Part shown: positions 7,595 through 16,359 of the stretch, piece after piece
Layout: the number at the start of each line of letters is the position of its first letter
Numbering within the stretch: position 1 is the first letter of the stretch
From: Zoogloea sp.
GTDB taxonomy: Bacteria; Pseudomonadota; Gammaproteobacteria; Burkholderiales; Rhodocyclaceae
NCBI GenBank assembly: GCA_016720685.1
Contig: JADKKC010000001.1
Location: forward strand, 124,001-188,000
Length of the DNA: 64,000 bases
Direction: 5' to 3'
Made by a program: the position numbers and the translations under genes
Notes under the pieces: generated by a model
The model's database searches: none
Seen by the model: the letters and a program-made list of their open reading frames with translations, nothing else
What the model was told of the DNA's origin: nothing

Positions 7595-10361
7595 TCAGCC
7601 GCTGTTGCGCAGCCCCGCGGCGATGCCGTTGATCGACAGCAGGATGGCGCGCCGCACGCGTTCATCCTGGTGGCCTTCACGGTAGCGGTGGAGGAGTTCC
7701 ACCTGCACGTGGTTGAGCGGGTCGAGGTAGGGGAAGCGGTTGCGCATCGAGCGCTTGAGAAGCGGGTTGGCGTCGAGCAGGGCGGCCTGGCCGGTGATGG
7801 TGAGCAGCATGCCCTGGGTGTCGGCGTGCTCGGCTTCGATGCGCGGGAAAATCGCTTCGCGCAGCTCGGCGTCCTTCACCAGGTCGGCGTAGCGGCTGGC
7901 GATGGCAATGTCACTCTTGGCCAGCACCATGTCCATGTTTGAAAGCAGCGTTGCAAAGAACGACCACTCTTTGTGCATGGCCTTGAGGCGCTCGAGGCCG
8001 GCTCGCCTCGCCGTGCTTGGCCACGTAGGCCTTCACGGCCGAGCCGAAGCCGTACCAGCCCGGCAGCATCAGCCGGCACTGGGCCCAGCTGAACACCCAC
8101 GGAATGGCGCGCAGGTCTTCGATGGCGGTGGACTTTTTACGCGAGGCGGGGCGGCTGCCGATGTTCAGCGCGGCGATTTCCGAGATCACCGTGGATTCCC
8201 AGAAATATCGCTCGAAACCGTCGGTTTCGTACACCAGCTTGCGGTAGGCCTGGAAGGCGGCGTCCGAGAGTTCGTCCATCGCCTCAAGGTATTCCGGGCG
8301 TGGCGCCGGATCGCGCGGGGCGAAGAGGGTGGCTTCCATCGTCGCGGCGGCCAGCACTTCGAGGTTGCGGCGGCCGACTTCCGGATTTGCATACTTGGAG
8401 GCGATCACCTCGCCCTGCTCGGTCAGGCGGATCTGCCCCTGCACCGCGCCGCCCGGCTGGGCCAGGATGGCCTGGTAGCTGGGGCCGCCGCCACGGCCGA
8501 CCGAACCGCCGCGGCCGTGGAACAGACGCAGGCGCACGTTGTGGCGGGCGAAGGTGTCGACCAGGCCGATCTCGGCCTTGTAAAGCTCCCAGCCGGAGGT
8601 GAGGAAGCCGCCGTCCTTGTTGCTGTCCGAGTAGCCGAGCATCACTTCCTGCTCTTTGTGGCGTGATTCGAGCAGCGCCATGTAGGTGGGCAGGCTGAAC
8701 AGGCGGTCCATCACGCCGGCGGCGTTCTGCAGATCGCCGATGGTTTCGAAGAGCGGAATGATGTTCACATCCAGCACGCCTTCGGCCGGACGCAGCAGGC
8801 CGGCTTCCTTGGCGAGCACGGCCACTTCGAGCATGTCGGAGACGTCGTCGGTCTTGGAGATGATGCAGTTGGGCACGGCGGCCTTGCCGTAGCGCAGGTG
8901 GGCGGCGCGGGCGGCATGGAAGATCGCCAGCTCGCTGCGGGTGTCGTCCGAGTATTCCAGCCACGGCGAGGCCAGCAGGCGCGGGGTGGCCAGCTCTTCG
9001 AGCAGCATGGCGGTGCGCCCGGCCTCGTCGGCGGCGAGGTAGTCGCGGCTCGGGTCGATGGCCTTGATCAGCTCGGCGACGACGCGCTCGTGCACGTCGG
9101 AGTTCTGGCGCAGGTCGATGGGGGCCAGGTGGAAGCCGAACACCGCGACGGCGCGGCGCAGGTGGCGCAGGCGGCCGCGGGCGAGGGCGCCGAGCCCGTT
9201 GGCGGTGAGCGAGCGGTGGATGGTTTCGAGTTCGGCGGCGAGGGCTTCCGGCCCGGCGTAGGGGACGGCCGGGGCCACGGCGTGGCGCGGCGGCTGATGG
9301 CCGAGGAGCTGGGCGTAGGTGGCGGCGAGGCGGGCATAGATGCCGGTGAGGGCGCGCCGGTAGGGCTCGTCGCTGCGGTGGGGCGAGCCGTCCGGCGAGG
9401 TGTCGGCGAGGCGCAGCAGTGCATCGGAGGCACTGACCAGGCCCTGGGCAACCGAGAGCTGCGAGCCGAGCGTATGCACTTCGTCCATGTAGTAGGTAAG
9501 TATCTTTTCGGCCTGCACGGCGAGGGCCTTTTCGAGGATCTCGGCGGTGACGAAGGGGTTGCCGTCCCGGTCGCCGCCGATCCAGCTGCCCACCTGCATG
9601 AAGTTGGGCAGCTCCAGCGCATTCCAGCTGCGGTCGCGGCTGGCCAGGCGGTCTTCGACGCTGGCGTAGAGGCGCGGCAGTTCGCGCAGGAAGGTGTAAT
9701 CGAAGTACGACAGGCCGTTGCTGACCTCGTCCATCACCGACAGTTTTTCGGTGCGCAGCATGCGCGTCTGCCACAGGGTGAGCACGGCGCGGCGCAGGCC
9801 GTCAAAGTTGGCTTCCTGCTCGTCCGGGGTGAGCTGCATGCGGTCCCGCTCGTCGAGCAGGCGGGCGATGGCCATCTGGCAGTTGAGGATGCTTTTGCGC
9901 TGAACCTCGGTCGGGTGGGCGGTGAGGACCGGGATCACGTGTGCGGTATCGAAGAAGGCCGCCAGTTCGGCGCTGCCCATGCCGGCGTCGAAGGCGCGCT
10001 CGATGGCGTGGGCGAGGCTGCCTTCCTTTGGCGCCGAGCCGGCGATCTGGTGGGCGCGGGAGCGGCGGATGTGGTGCTGGTCCTCGGCGATGTTCGAGAG
10101 GTGCGAGAAATAGCTGAAGGCGCGCACCACGTCGATGGTCTGGTCGCGGGAGAGGGAGTCCAGGGTGGCCTCCAGCTCGTGGCGGGCGGCGCGGTCTTCG
10201 TGGCGACGAAAGCGGATCGAGCTCTGGCGGATGGTCTCGACGAGATCGAACACTGCTTCGCCTTCCTGGGCGCGCACGGTGTCGCCCAGCACGCGGCCGA
10301 GCAGGCGGATGTCGTCGCGGAGGGGAAGGTCTTTGTCGTCGCTCGTCTTCTGTTCGCTCAT
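7595..10361 (-). pseudogene. ppc: Phosphoenolpyruvate carboxylase, frameshifted near 8004
   Basis: PEP carboxylase adds bicarbonate to PEP to give oxaloacetate, refilling the TCA cycle. From the start at 10361 the frame covers about 785 genuine residues with AHPTEVQRKS, SWIGGDRDGNPFVT (catalytic Arg/Asp region), MLGYSDSNKDGG and FHGRGGSVGRGGGP. After AVKAYVAKHGEA it leaves the family sequence. The last 127 residues (HKEWSFF to RNSG) are intact in another frame, starting about 7978. Comparing the two sides, about four extra bases (GCTC at 8001-8004, inside a CTCGC/CTCGC near-duplication) would explain the break. Repaired, the product would be about 920 residues, a normal length. It is divergent from hemC. 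The lesion could be real or an assembly error; everything else looks functional. Confidence 0.85.
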
Positions 10362-10421
10362 CGGAAAATCCTGTCCTGTCGGTTAGGGTCGGCGCAGAGA
10401 AAGCGCATCAAGCCCCCATGC

Positions 10422-10427
10422 TAGAAT
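10422..10427 (+). promoter_or_regulatory. Candidate -10 box of hemC
   Basis: TAGAAT lies in the ppc-hemC gap, about 95 bases before the chosen hemC start. No good -35 is visible. The same TAGAAT hexamer recurs before dusB, thiD and mgtE in this window, which mildly supports it as a sigma-70 -10 element. Confidence 0.35.
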
Positions 10428-10521
10428 CCCGACCCGAATGCTTGCCATTGGTGCCTACCCTGATGCTGCACTGCGAGAGCGTGCAGATTGCCCCGGTTGC
10501 ACCCTGCTTGTCCATCGCCGC

Positions 10522-11490
10522 ATGTCCGATCACCCTTTACGCCAGCCGAGCCCGAATACCGTGAGCGCCCCTACGCCTGAACGCATCGTCATTGCCACCC
10601 GTGAAAGCCGCCTCGCCCTGTGGCAGGCCGAACACGTCAAGGCCCGCCTCGAAGCCTTGTACCCGTCCTGCCGCGTCGAGTTGCTGGGCATGACCACCCG
10701 GGGCGACCAGATTCTCGACCGTCCGCTGGCTAAGATCGGCGGCAAGGGCCTGTTCGTCAAGGAACTCGAAAACGCGCTCTTCGAGCGCAGCGCCGACATC
10801 GCCGTGCATTCAATGAAGGACGTGCCGATGACGCTGCCGCCCGAATTCGCGCTGGTCGCGATTGCCGAGCGCGAAGTGCCTCTCGACGCCTTCGTCTCCA
10901 ACAAGTACGAAAGCCTCGACGACATGCCGCCGGGCGCCGTGGTCGGCACCTCCAGCCTGCGCCGCGAATCCCAGATCCACGCCCAGTACCCGATGCTGGC
11001 CGTCACCAGCCTGCGCGGCAACCTCGACACCCGCCTGCGCAAGCTCGACGAAGGCCAGTACGACGCGATCATCCTCGCGGCAGCCGGCCTCACCCGTCTC
11101 GGTCTCGCCAGCCGCATCCGCGCCACGCTGCCGGCGGAGGTCTCCCTGCCGGCAGCCGGCCAGGGCGCGCTGGGCATCGAAGCGCTGTCCGACCGTCCCG
11201 AAGTGGCCGCGTGGATCGCCCCGCTGGCCGATGCCCGCTCCGCCGCTTGCGTGCGGGCCGAGCGCGCCACCTCCCGTGCGCTGGCCGGCAGCTGCGAAGT
11301 GCCGCTGGGCGCCTACGCCGAAGTGAAGGATGGCGAACTGTGGCTGCGCGGCTTCGTGGCACTGCCCGATGGCTCGCGGATTGCCCGTGCCGAACGGCGC
11401 GGCCCCCTCGACGCGCCTGAAGCGCTCGGCCTTGCGCTGGCCGACGACCTGCGCGCCGACGGCGCCGACGACATCCTCGCCAGCCTGTAG
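10522..11490 (+). CDS. hemC: Porphobilinogen deaminase (hydroxymethylbilane synthase)
   Basis: HemC joins four porphobilinogen units into hydroxymethylbilane in heme synthesis. The sequence shows IATRESRLALWQAEHVKARL, GGKGLFVKELE, VHSMKDVPM, TSSLRRESQI and RGNLDTRLRKL for substrate and cofactor binding, plus ALAGSCEVPLGAY with the Cys that carries the dipyrromethane cofactor. ATG 10522 gives 322 residues. GTG 10561 (start at SAPTPERIV) would give 309, closer to the family length, and an upstream ATG at 10438 adds unrelated residues; none has a strong ribosome site. It heads hemC-hemD-hemX-hemY, with nine or ten bases between the first genes. The function is certain, the start is not. Confidence 0.92.
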   Translation: MSDHPLRQPSPNTVSAPTPERIVIATRESRLALWQAEHVKARLEALYPSCRVELLGMTTRGDQILDRPLAKIGGKGLFVKELENALFERSADIAVHSMKDVPMTLPPEFALVAIAEREVPLDAFVSNKYESLDDMPPGAVVGTSSLRRESQIHAQYPMLAVTSLRGNLDTRLRKLDEGQYDAIILAAAGLTRLGLASRIRATLPAEVSLPAAGQGALGIEALSDRPEVAAWIAPLADARSAACVRAERATSRALAGSCEVPLGAYAEVKDGELWLRGFVALPDGSRIARAERRGPLDAPEALGLALADDLRADGADDILASL

Positions 11491-11499
11491 TTTTCAGTC

Positions 11500-12291
11500 A
11501 TGGGTGGCCAGCCTCTCGCCGGGCGCTCCATCGTCGTCACCCGCCCGGCCGGGCAGGCCGACAGCCTGTGCGCGGCCCTCACGGCCCTGGGCGCCGAGCC
11601 CCTGTGCTTTCCGCTCCTCACCATCGCCCCGGTGGCCGACCCGGCCCCGCTCGAGGCGGTCGCCCGGCGTCTTGGCGAGTTTGAACTGGCTTTCTTTGTC
11701 AGCCCCAACGCCGTCAATCTCGCGCTCGACGTGATCCTGCCGGCGGCCCCGTGGCCGGCTGAGCTGCGGGTGGCCACGGTTGGCAAGGGCAGCGAGGCCG
11801 CACTCGCCGCACGCGGCTTTGAGCGCGTGATCGCCCCGCAAAGCGGTTTCGACAGTGAATCCGTGCTCGCGCTGCCGGCCTTTCAGGCCCCGGCGCTGGC
11901 GGGCCGGCGGGTGCTGATCCTGCGCGGCGACGGTGGACGCGACCTGCTGGGCGACACACTGCTGGCCCGCGGCGCAAGCGTCGAATACGTCACCTGCTAC
12001 CACCGCAGCGGCCCGGACGGCGACCCGGCTCCGCTCATCGAACGGGCCTGCGCGGGCCGTCTCGACGCCCTGACCCTCACCAGCAGCGAAGGCGTCGCCC
12101 ATCTGCTGGCCCTGCCGGGGGCGACAACGCTGACCGGGGTGCCGGTCTTCGTGCCGCACCCGCGCATCGCCGCCGCCGCCACGGAGGGCGGATTTACCCG
12201 CGTGATCGCCACCGGACCCGGCGACCAGGGCCTTCTCGATGGCCTCGTCGCCCACTTCTCCGCCCGCAACCACTCCACTTATCCGGGTTAA
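11500..12291 (+). CDS. hemD: Uroporphyrinogen-III synthase
   Basis: HemD closes and rearranges hydroxymethylbilane to uroporphyrinogen III. The 263-residue product has the weakly conserved family landmarks: VVTRPAGQADSLCAAL at the N terminus, FVSPNAVNLAL, GFDSESVLALPAF, RVLILRGDGGRDLLGDTL, YVTCYHR and LTSSEGVAHLLAL in the second domain. It starts nine bases after hemC and ends just before hemX, so the genes form one operon. The family evolves fast, but the motifs and the position between hemC and hemX leave little doubt. Confidence 0.92.
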   Translation: MGGQPLAGRSIVVTRPAGQADSLCAALTALGAEPLCFPLLTIAPVADPAPLEAVARRLGEFELAFFVSPNAVNLALDVILPAAPWPAELRVATVGKGSEAALAARGFERVIAPQSGFDSESVLALPAFQAPALAGRRVLILRGDGGRDLLGDTLLARGASVEYVTCYHRSGPDGDPAPLIERACAGRLDALTLTSSEGVAHLLALPGATTLTGVPVFVPHPRIAAAATEGGFTRVIATGPGDQGLLDGLVAHFSARNHSTYPG

Positions 12292-12301
12292 ACTCGTACC
12301 C

Positions 12302-13405
12302 ATGAGCAGCGAAATCCCCAGCCTTCCGCCTATCGACGCAGCGCGACCGGTGCCCCAGCCACCGTCGTCCTGGCGCCGTCCGTCCGCCCTTATAGCCGCC
12401 ATCGCGCTGGCCCTGCTCGGCTGGCAGTGGCTTGAAACGCGCAGTCGCCTGGGCGATCTCCAGGACGAACTGGCGCGCCGCCTGTCCGACGGTGATTCGG
12501 TCGCCAAGGAGGGCCGCGCCCTCGCCAGGCAGGCCCAGGAAAACCTCCAGGACCTGCAAGCCAAGTTTGGCGCGCTCGAATCCCGCCTCGCTGAATCCCA
12601 GGGCCACCAGGTGGCTCTCGAAGCGATGTACCAGGAGTTTTCGCGCACGCGCGACGACCGCGTGCTGGCCGAAGTCGAGCAGGCGGTGGTGATCGCCGCA
12701 CAGCAGCTCCAGCTTGCCGGCAACGTGCAGGCCGCGCTCTTTGCGCTGCAAACCGCCGACGCCCGCCTGGGCAGCATCGATCGCCCGCTCTGGCTGCCTC
12801 TGCGCAAGGCCATCGCCAGCGATCTCGACGCGCTCAAGGCGTTGCCGCAGGTGGATGCGGCCGGCATCTCCCTCCGGCTTGAAACCCTCATCGGCCGGCT
12901 CGACAGCCTGCCACTGGCCTTCGAAGCCAAGCCCCGCGCCAGTGCGGCGCCGCTCGGCGCGGCCGAGCCCACGTGGACCAAGCGTCTCTGGCTGGATTTC
13001 TGGGCCGAGTTCAGCCAGCTCATCCGTGTCGAGCGCATGGATCGTCCCGATCCGGCGCTGCTGGCGCCGAGCAATGCCGTCTTCCTGCGTGAAAATCTCA
13101 AGCTGCGGCTGATGAACGCCCGCCTGGCGCTGCTCTCGCGGGACGGCAACACCTTCCGCGAAGACGTGCGCATCTGTGCCGACTGGCTCGAGCGCTATTT
13201 CGATCTGAAAAACGCCGCGGTCGCCGCTGCGAAGGACGATCTGGCCGAGCTCCAGAAGACCCCGGTGGGCGTGGATCTGCCCAGCCTGCAGGCCACCCAG
13301 AACGCCCTGCGCAGCCTGCAGGCCGTGCCCGAACGGCGCGCCGATCTCGCTGCTCCGGTGCCCAGGGCCGACAAGCCCGCTGCCGCCCCGGCGAAGAAGA
13401 ACTGA
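12302..13405 (+). CDS. hemX: HemX-type membrane protein
   Basis: The start at ATG 12302 gives 367 residues. A Pro-rich cytoplasmic N-tail is followed by one membrane helix at about residues 27-43 (RRPSALIAAIALALLGW) and a long periplasmic helical region with coiled-coil character (LQDELARRLSDGDSVAKEG and beyond). This matches the HemX family, once labelled uroporphyrinogen-III C-methyltransferase although it lacks methyltransferase motifs. HemX is found between hemD and hemY in proteobacteria, and its exact role in heme synthesis is unclear. A frame extension upstream overlaps the hemD end and is not needed. The C-terminal tail is Ala/Pro/Lys-rich. Confidence 0.85.
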   Translation: MSSEIPSLPPIDAARPVPQPPSSWRRPSALIAAIALALLGWQWLETRSRLGDLQDELARRLSDGDSVAKEGRALARQAQENLQDLQAKFGALESRLAESQGHQVALEAMYQEFSRTRDDRVLAEVEQAVVIAAQQLQLAGNVQAALFALQTADARLGSIDRPLWLPLRKAIASDLDALKALPQVDAAGISLRLETLIGRLDSLPLAFEAKPRASAAPLGAAEPTWTKRLWLDFWAEFSQLIRVERMDRPDPALLAPSNAVFLRENLKLRLMNARLALLSRDGNTFREDVRICADWLERYFDLKNAAVAAAKDDLAELQKTPVGVDLPSLQATQNALRSLQAVPERRADLAAPVPRADKPAAAPAKKN

Positions 13406-13413
13406 GGCCCGGC

Positions 13414-14589
13414 ATGCGTGGATTGCTGTGGTTGCTCGGCCTCTTTGCCCTGGCTGCCGCCCTCGCGGTGGCCGGGCGTTACAACGAAGGCTACGCGTTG
13501 CTGGTGTGGCCGCCCTATCGTGTCCAGATTTCCCTCAACCTCCTGATCCTGCTGCTGCTTGGCGGTTTCGTGGCAGTCTATTCCCTGTCGCGGCTGGTTG
13601 CCCGCACCATGGCGCTGCCCCGTGCCGTGCAGCAGTTCCGTGTGCGCAAGAGTCGCGAACGGGCCTCGCAAGCCATCTACGACGCCGTTCGCCTGCGAAT
13701 CGAGGGGCGTTTCGGACAGGCCCTCAAGCAGGCCGCCGCGGCCTATGAAGCCGGTGAGGCGCCCGGTCTTGCGGCGCTGCTTGCCGCCCGCGCCGCCCAT
13801 TCGCTGCGTGACCAGGACCGCTATCGTTTCTGGCTCGGCAAGGCGGCCGCCCACGACAACGAAGTGCGCCTCGCCCGCATCATGACCGAAGCCAAGCTGG
13901 CCGTTGAGGAGCGCCGCTTTGACGAGGCCGCCGAACGCATCGCCGACCTGCAGGCCGGTGGCCAGCGCCACATCGCAGCGCTACGCCTCGCACTGCGCAC
14001 TGCCCAGGCCAAGGGCAACTGGTCCGAGGCCGTGCGCGTCGTGCGCCAGCTGGTCAAGGTCAAGGCTCTTACCGTCGAGCAGGCCGATCCGGTCAAGCGC
14101 CGCGCCCACCAGGAAGGGCTGCGCCAGCGTGCCGGCGACGCCCTTACGCTCAACGCCTACTGGCAGGACATGCCCCGCGACGAGCAGCGCGACTCCCGTC
14201 TGGTGGCTGAGCTGGCCCGTGCCCTGATTGCTTCGGGCGACAGTGCCGGTGCCCAGAAGGCCATCGAGAGCCAGCTGGCCCTCGGTTGGGATTCCACACT
14301 GGCCGACATTTACGGGCGCTGCGAAGGCGGCGATATTCGGCCTCGCCTGATCAAGGCTGAGGAATGGCTCAAGCGCGAGCCCCGTGATCCGCTGCTGCTC
14401 CTGACTCTTGGCCGGCTGTGCGTGCAGTCGCAGCTGTGGGGCAAGGCAGAGAGCTATCTCGACGCATCCCTCGCCATTGCGCCGGGCTGGGAAGCTCACG
14501 TCGAGCTTGCACACCTGGCCGAGCGCATCAGCCGAACCGACGACGCCAACCGGCATTACCGCGCGGCGGCCGAGCTTTCGCGCCGTTGA
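13414..14589 (+). CDS. hemY: HemY TPR membrane protein
   Basis: The 391-residue product has two N-terminal membrane helices (residues about 1-20 and 40-63) with the HemY_N signature AGRYNEGYALLVWPPYRVQ between them, then TPR-like helical repeats to the end. This is the proteobacterial HemY (PF07219), not the unrelated protoporphyrinogen oxidase called HemY in Gram-positives. It is thought to work in late heme synthesis at the inner membrane. It is the last gene of hemCDXY and is followed by a terminator. Confidence 0.88.
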   Translation: MRGLLWLLGLFALAAALAVAGRYNEGYALLVWPPYRVQISLNLLILLLLGGFVAVYSLSRLVARTMALPRAVQQFRVRKSRERASQAIYDAVRLRIEGRFGQALKQAAAAYEAGEAPGLAALLAARAAHSLRDQDRYRFWLGKAAAHDNEVRLARIMTEAKLAVEERRFDEAAERIADLQAGGQRHIAALRLALRTAQAKGNWSEAVRVVRQLVKVKALTVEQADPVKRRAHQEGLRQRAGDALTLNAYWQDMPRDEQRDSRLVAELARALIASGDSAGAQKAIESQLALGWDSTLADIYGRCEGGDIRPRLIKAEEWLKREPRDPLLLLTLGRLCVQSQLWGKAESYLDASLAIAPGWEAHVELAHLAERISRTDDANRHYRAAAELSRR

Positions 14590-14597
14590 TGCACCCT

Positions 14598-14633
14598 GGG
14601 GCGGACGTCTGTTCCGCCCCGTCTTTCCTCTTT
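14598..14633 (+). terminator. Terminator of the hemCDXY operon
   Basis: An 8-bp stem (GGGGCGGA 14598-14605 with TCCGCCCC 14613-14620, 7-base loop) is followed by a pyrimidine-rich tail with two T-triplets, nine bases after the hemY stop. Confidence 0.65.
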
Positions 14634-14692
14634 CAGGATAGCGGAATAAGATAACCGGGCTGTACCCGGCTCCCGATGGGCCAGGTTGCTCG

Positions 14693-14729
14693 ATAGTTTT
14701 AGACAATACGGATCATTTCATCAATCAAT
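14693..14729 (+). promoter_or_regulatory. OxyR-like binding site upstream of ahpC
   Basis: Four 4-base elements are spaced by exactly seven bases: ATAG 14693, CAAT 14704, ATTT 14715, CAAT 14726. This follows the OxyR pattern ATAG-N7-CTAT-N7-ATAG-N7-CTAT with some mismatches. The site ends just upstream of the -35 box, where OxyR usually activates ahpC. Inferred; no oxyR gene is in the window. Confidence 0.55.
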
Positions 14730-14758
14730 TTGAACGATGGTGTGGTCCGGCCTATCAT
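14730..14758 (+). promoter_or_regulatory. Sigma-70 promoter of ahpC
   Basis: TTGAAC (14730-14735) and TATCAT (14753-14758) are separated by 17 bases. This is the best-formed promoter in the window. Transcription would start near 14765 and give a leader of about 30 bases containing AAGGA just before the ahpC ATG. Confidence 0.7.
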
Positions 14759-14796
14759 GTGATCTCCAAGTCTTCTCAACCCGTGAAGGAAACGCT

Positions 14797-15360
14797 ATGT
14801 CCCTGATCAACACCGAAATCAAGCCGTTCAAGTCCACCGCTTACAGCAATGGCAAGTTCGTTCCGGTTTCCGACGCCGACCTGAAGGGCAAGTGGTCCGT
14901 GGTTTTCTTCTACCCGGCCGACTTCACCTTCGTCTGCCCGACCGAGCTGGGCGATCTGGCTGATGTTTACCCCGAGTTCAAGGAGCTGGGCGTGGAGATC
15001 TACTCTGTCTCCACCGACACCCACTTCACCCACAAGGCCTGGCACGACGCCTCCGACACCATCAAGAAGATCCAGTACCCGATGATCGGCGACCCGACCG
15101 GCGCCATCACCCGCAACTTCGACGTGATGATCGAGGAAGAGGGCCTGGCCCTGCGCGGTACCTTCGTGATCAACCCGGAAGGCGTGATCAAGGTTGCCGA
15201 AATCCACGACCTGGGCATCGGCCGTGACGCCAAGGAACTGCTGCGCAAGGTGCAGGCTGCCCAGTACGTGGCCTCCCACCCGGGCGAAGTCTGCCCGGCC
15301 AAGTGGACCGAAGGCGACAAGACCCTGTCCCCGTCGCTGGATCTGGTCGGCAAGATCTAA
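14797..15360 (+). CDS. ahpC: Alkyl hydroperoxide reductase subunit C (peroxiredoxin)
   Basis: AhpC is a typical 2-Cys peroxiredoxin that reduces H2O2, organic peroxides and peroxynitrite, normally recycled by AhpF. The 187-residue length equals E. coli AhpC. The peroxidatic Cys lies in FYPADFTFVCPTELGDLAD and the resolving Cys in HPGEVCPAKW near the end. The ATG at 14797 follows AAGGA at good spacing; an upstream in-frame extension has no support. No ahpF follows, so reduction must come from elsewhere. The gene stands alone between its own promoter with an OxyR-like box and a strong terminator, so it is probably induced by peroxide. Confidence 0.96.
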   Translation: MSLINTEIKPFKSTAYSNGKFVPVSDADLKGKWSVVFFYPADFTFVCPTELGDLADVYPEFKELGVEIYSVSTDTHFTHKAWHDASDTIKKIQYPMIGDPTGAITRNFDVMIEEEGLALRGTFVINPEGVIKVAEIHDLGIGRDAKELLRKVQAAQYVASHPGEVCPAKWTEGDKTLSPSLDLVGKI

Positions 15361-15383
15361 GCATCAGCATTGCTGCGGGTCTG

Positions 15384-15418
15384 AAACGCCCGGGCGTCTT
15401 TGACGCCCGGGCGTTTTT
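15384..15418 (+). terminator. Intrinsic terminator of ahpC
   Basis: AACGCCCGGGCGT (15385-15397) pairs with ACGCCCGGGCGTT (15403-15415) around a 5-base loop, and a T-run follows. It lies 24 bases after the ahpC stop. Confidence 0.9.
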
Positions 15419-15567
15419 ACATCGGCGTTCAGGATGGGCGCGCTCCTGCAGGTGCACGTTTCTCTGCGTGTTGGTCGCCGCGAACGCAGTGAAGCGCAAC
15501 TGGCAGAGGCGCGGCGCGTCACCTATAGTCCAACGACGTATTCACCGCAGTTTTCCGGAGAGCGATC

Positions 15568-16359
15568 ATGGCCAGCCTAACCCGTGCCGTCGGACGTGGT
15601 GCAGAAAACCCGATCAAGAGCGAGGTTCTGCTCGTCCAGCAGCTTCTCAATCGGCATCGCCCTCCAACGCTCAAGCCCGTTGGTGAGGATGGTAAGCAGG
15701 GTGATGAAACCTGCAAGGCGATCGAGGAATTCCAGCGTCGAATCATGAAACTGGCGAAACCGGACGGCCGCGTCGACCCGGGTGGAAAAACCTTCAAGGC
15801 CTTGTGCCAGCCGCCTGCGGGGGCAACACCGCCGACGGTGGCAGGGCCGGCAGCCGGCGGAATGATCCTCAGCGATGCAGGGCGTAAATTGCTGCGGGGG
15901 GTCGAGGCCCTGTCGCTCACCCCCTACGATGACCAGTCCCGGAGCAAGGCGCACATCACCGCCTGGGTGAAGGGGGCGACCATTGGCTATGGCCACCTGA
16001 TCTCCCGGGCCGAATGGGATACCTACCGGAACGGGATCAGCGAAGCGGGTGCCAACGCGCTTTTTGACCGGGATCTGGCGCCTTTTGAAGCCGCGGTGCG
16101 GAACAGCATCAAGGTGACGCTTTCCGCAAATCAGTTTGATGCGCTTACCATGCTGGCCTTCAACATCGGCGCGGGCAGTTTTGCCCGCTCATCGGTCGTG
16201 AAGCTGGTGAATGATCCGACGGCCAATTCCACCTACAAGAGCCTCGAGGCGGCCTGGAAATCCTGGAACAAATCCCAGGGCAAGGTCATGAAAGGACTCG
16301 ATAACCGACGTCAGTGCGAATGGGATGTTTATTCCAGAGGGGTGTACAACAGGTGGTGA
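15568..16359 (+). CDS. GH24 (T4-type) lysozyme with N-terminal peptidoglycan-binding domain
   Basis: The 263-residue product has a PG_binding_1-like domain at residues about 18-80 (VLLVQQLLNRH, DGKQGDETCKAIEEFQ, DGRVDPGGKTFKAL), a Pro/Ala/Gly linker, and a GH24 muramidase domain at about 100-263. The catalytic Glu is E113 in GVEALSLTPYDD, followed by TIGYGH at 138-143, LSANQFDALTMLAFNIG and the C-terminal GLDNRRQCEWDVY. It has no signal peptide, so reaching peptidoglycan needs a dedicated route such as type VI secretion, a holin or lysis. GGAG stands before the ATG. The next gene overlaps by four bases and encodes an exported lysozyme-inhibitor-like protein. This pairing looks like an effector with its immunity protein; a prophage relic is the alternative, but no phage genes surround it. 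Confidence 0.85.
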   Translation: MASLTRAVGRGAENPIKSEVLLVQQLLNRHRPPTLKPVGEDGKQGDETCKAIEEFQRRIMKLAKPDGRVDPGGKTFKALCQPPAGATPPTVAGPAAGGMILSDAGRKLLRGVEALSLTPYDDQSRSKAHITAWVKGATIGYGHLISRAEWDTYRNGISEAGANALFDRDLAPFEAAVRNSIKVTLSANQFDALTMLAFNIGAGSFARSSVVKLVNDPTANSTYKSLEAAWKSWNKSQGKVMKGLDNRRQCEWDVYSRGVYNRW

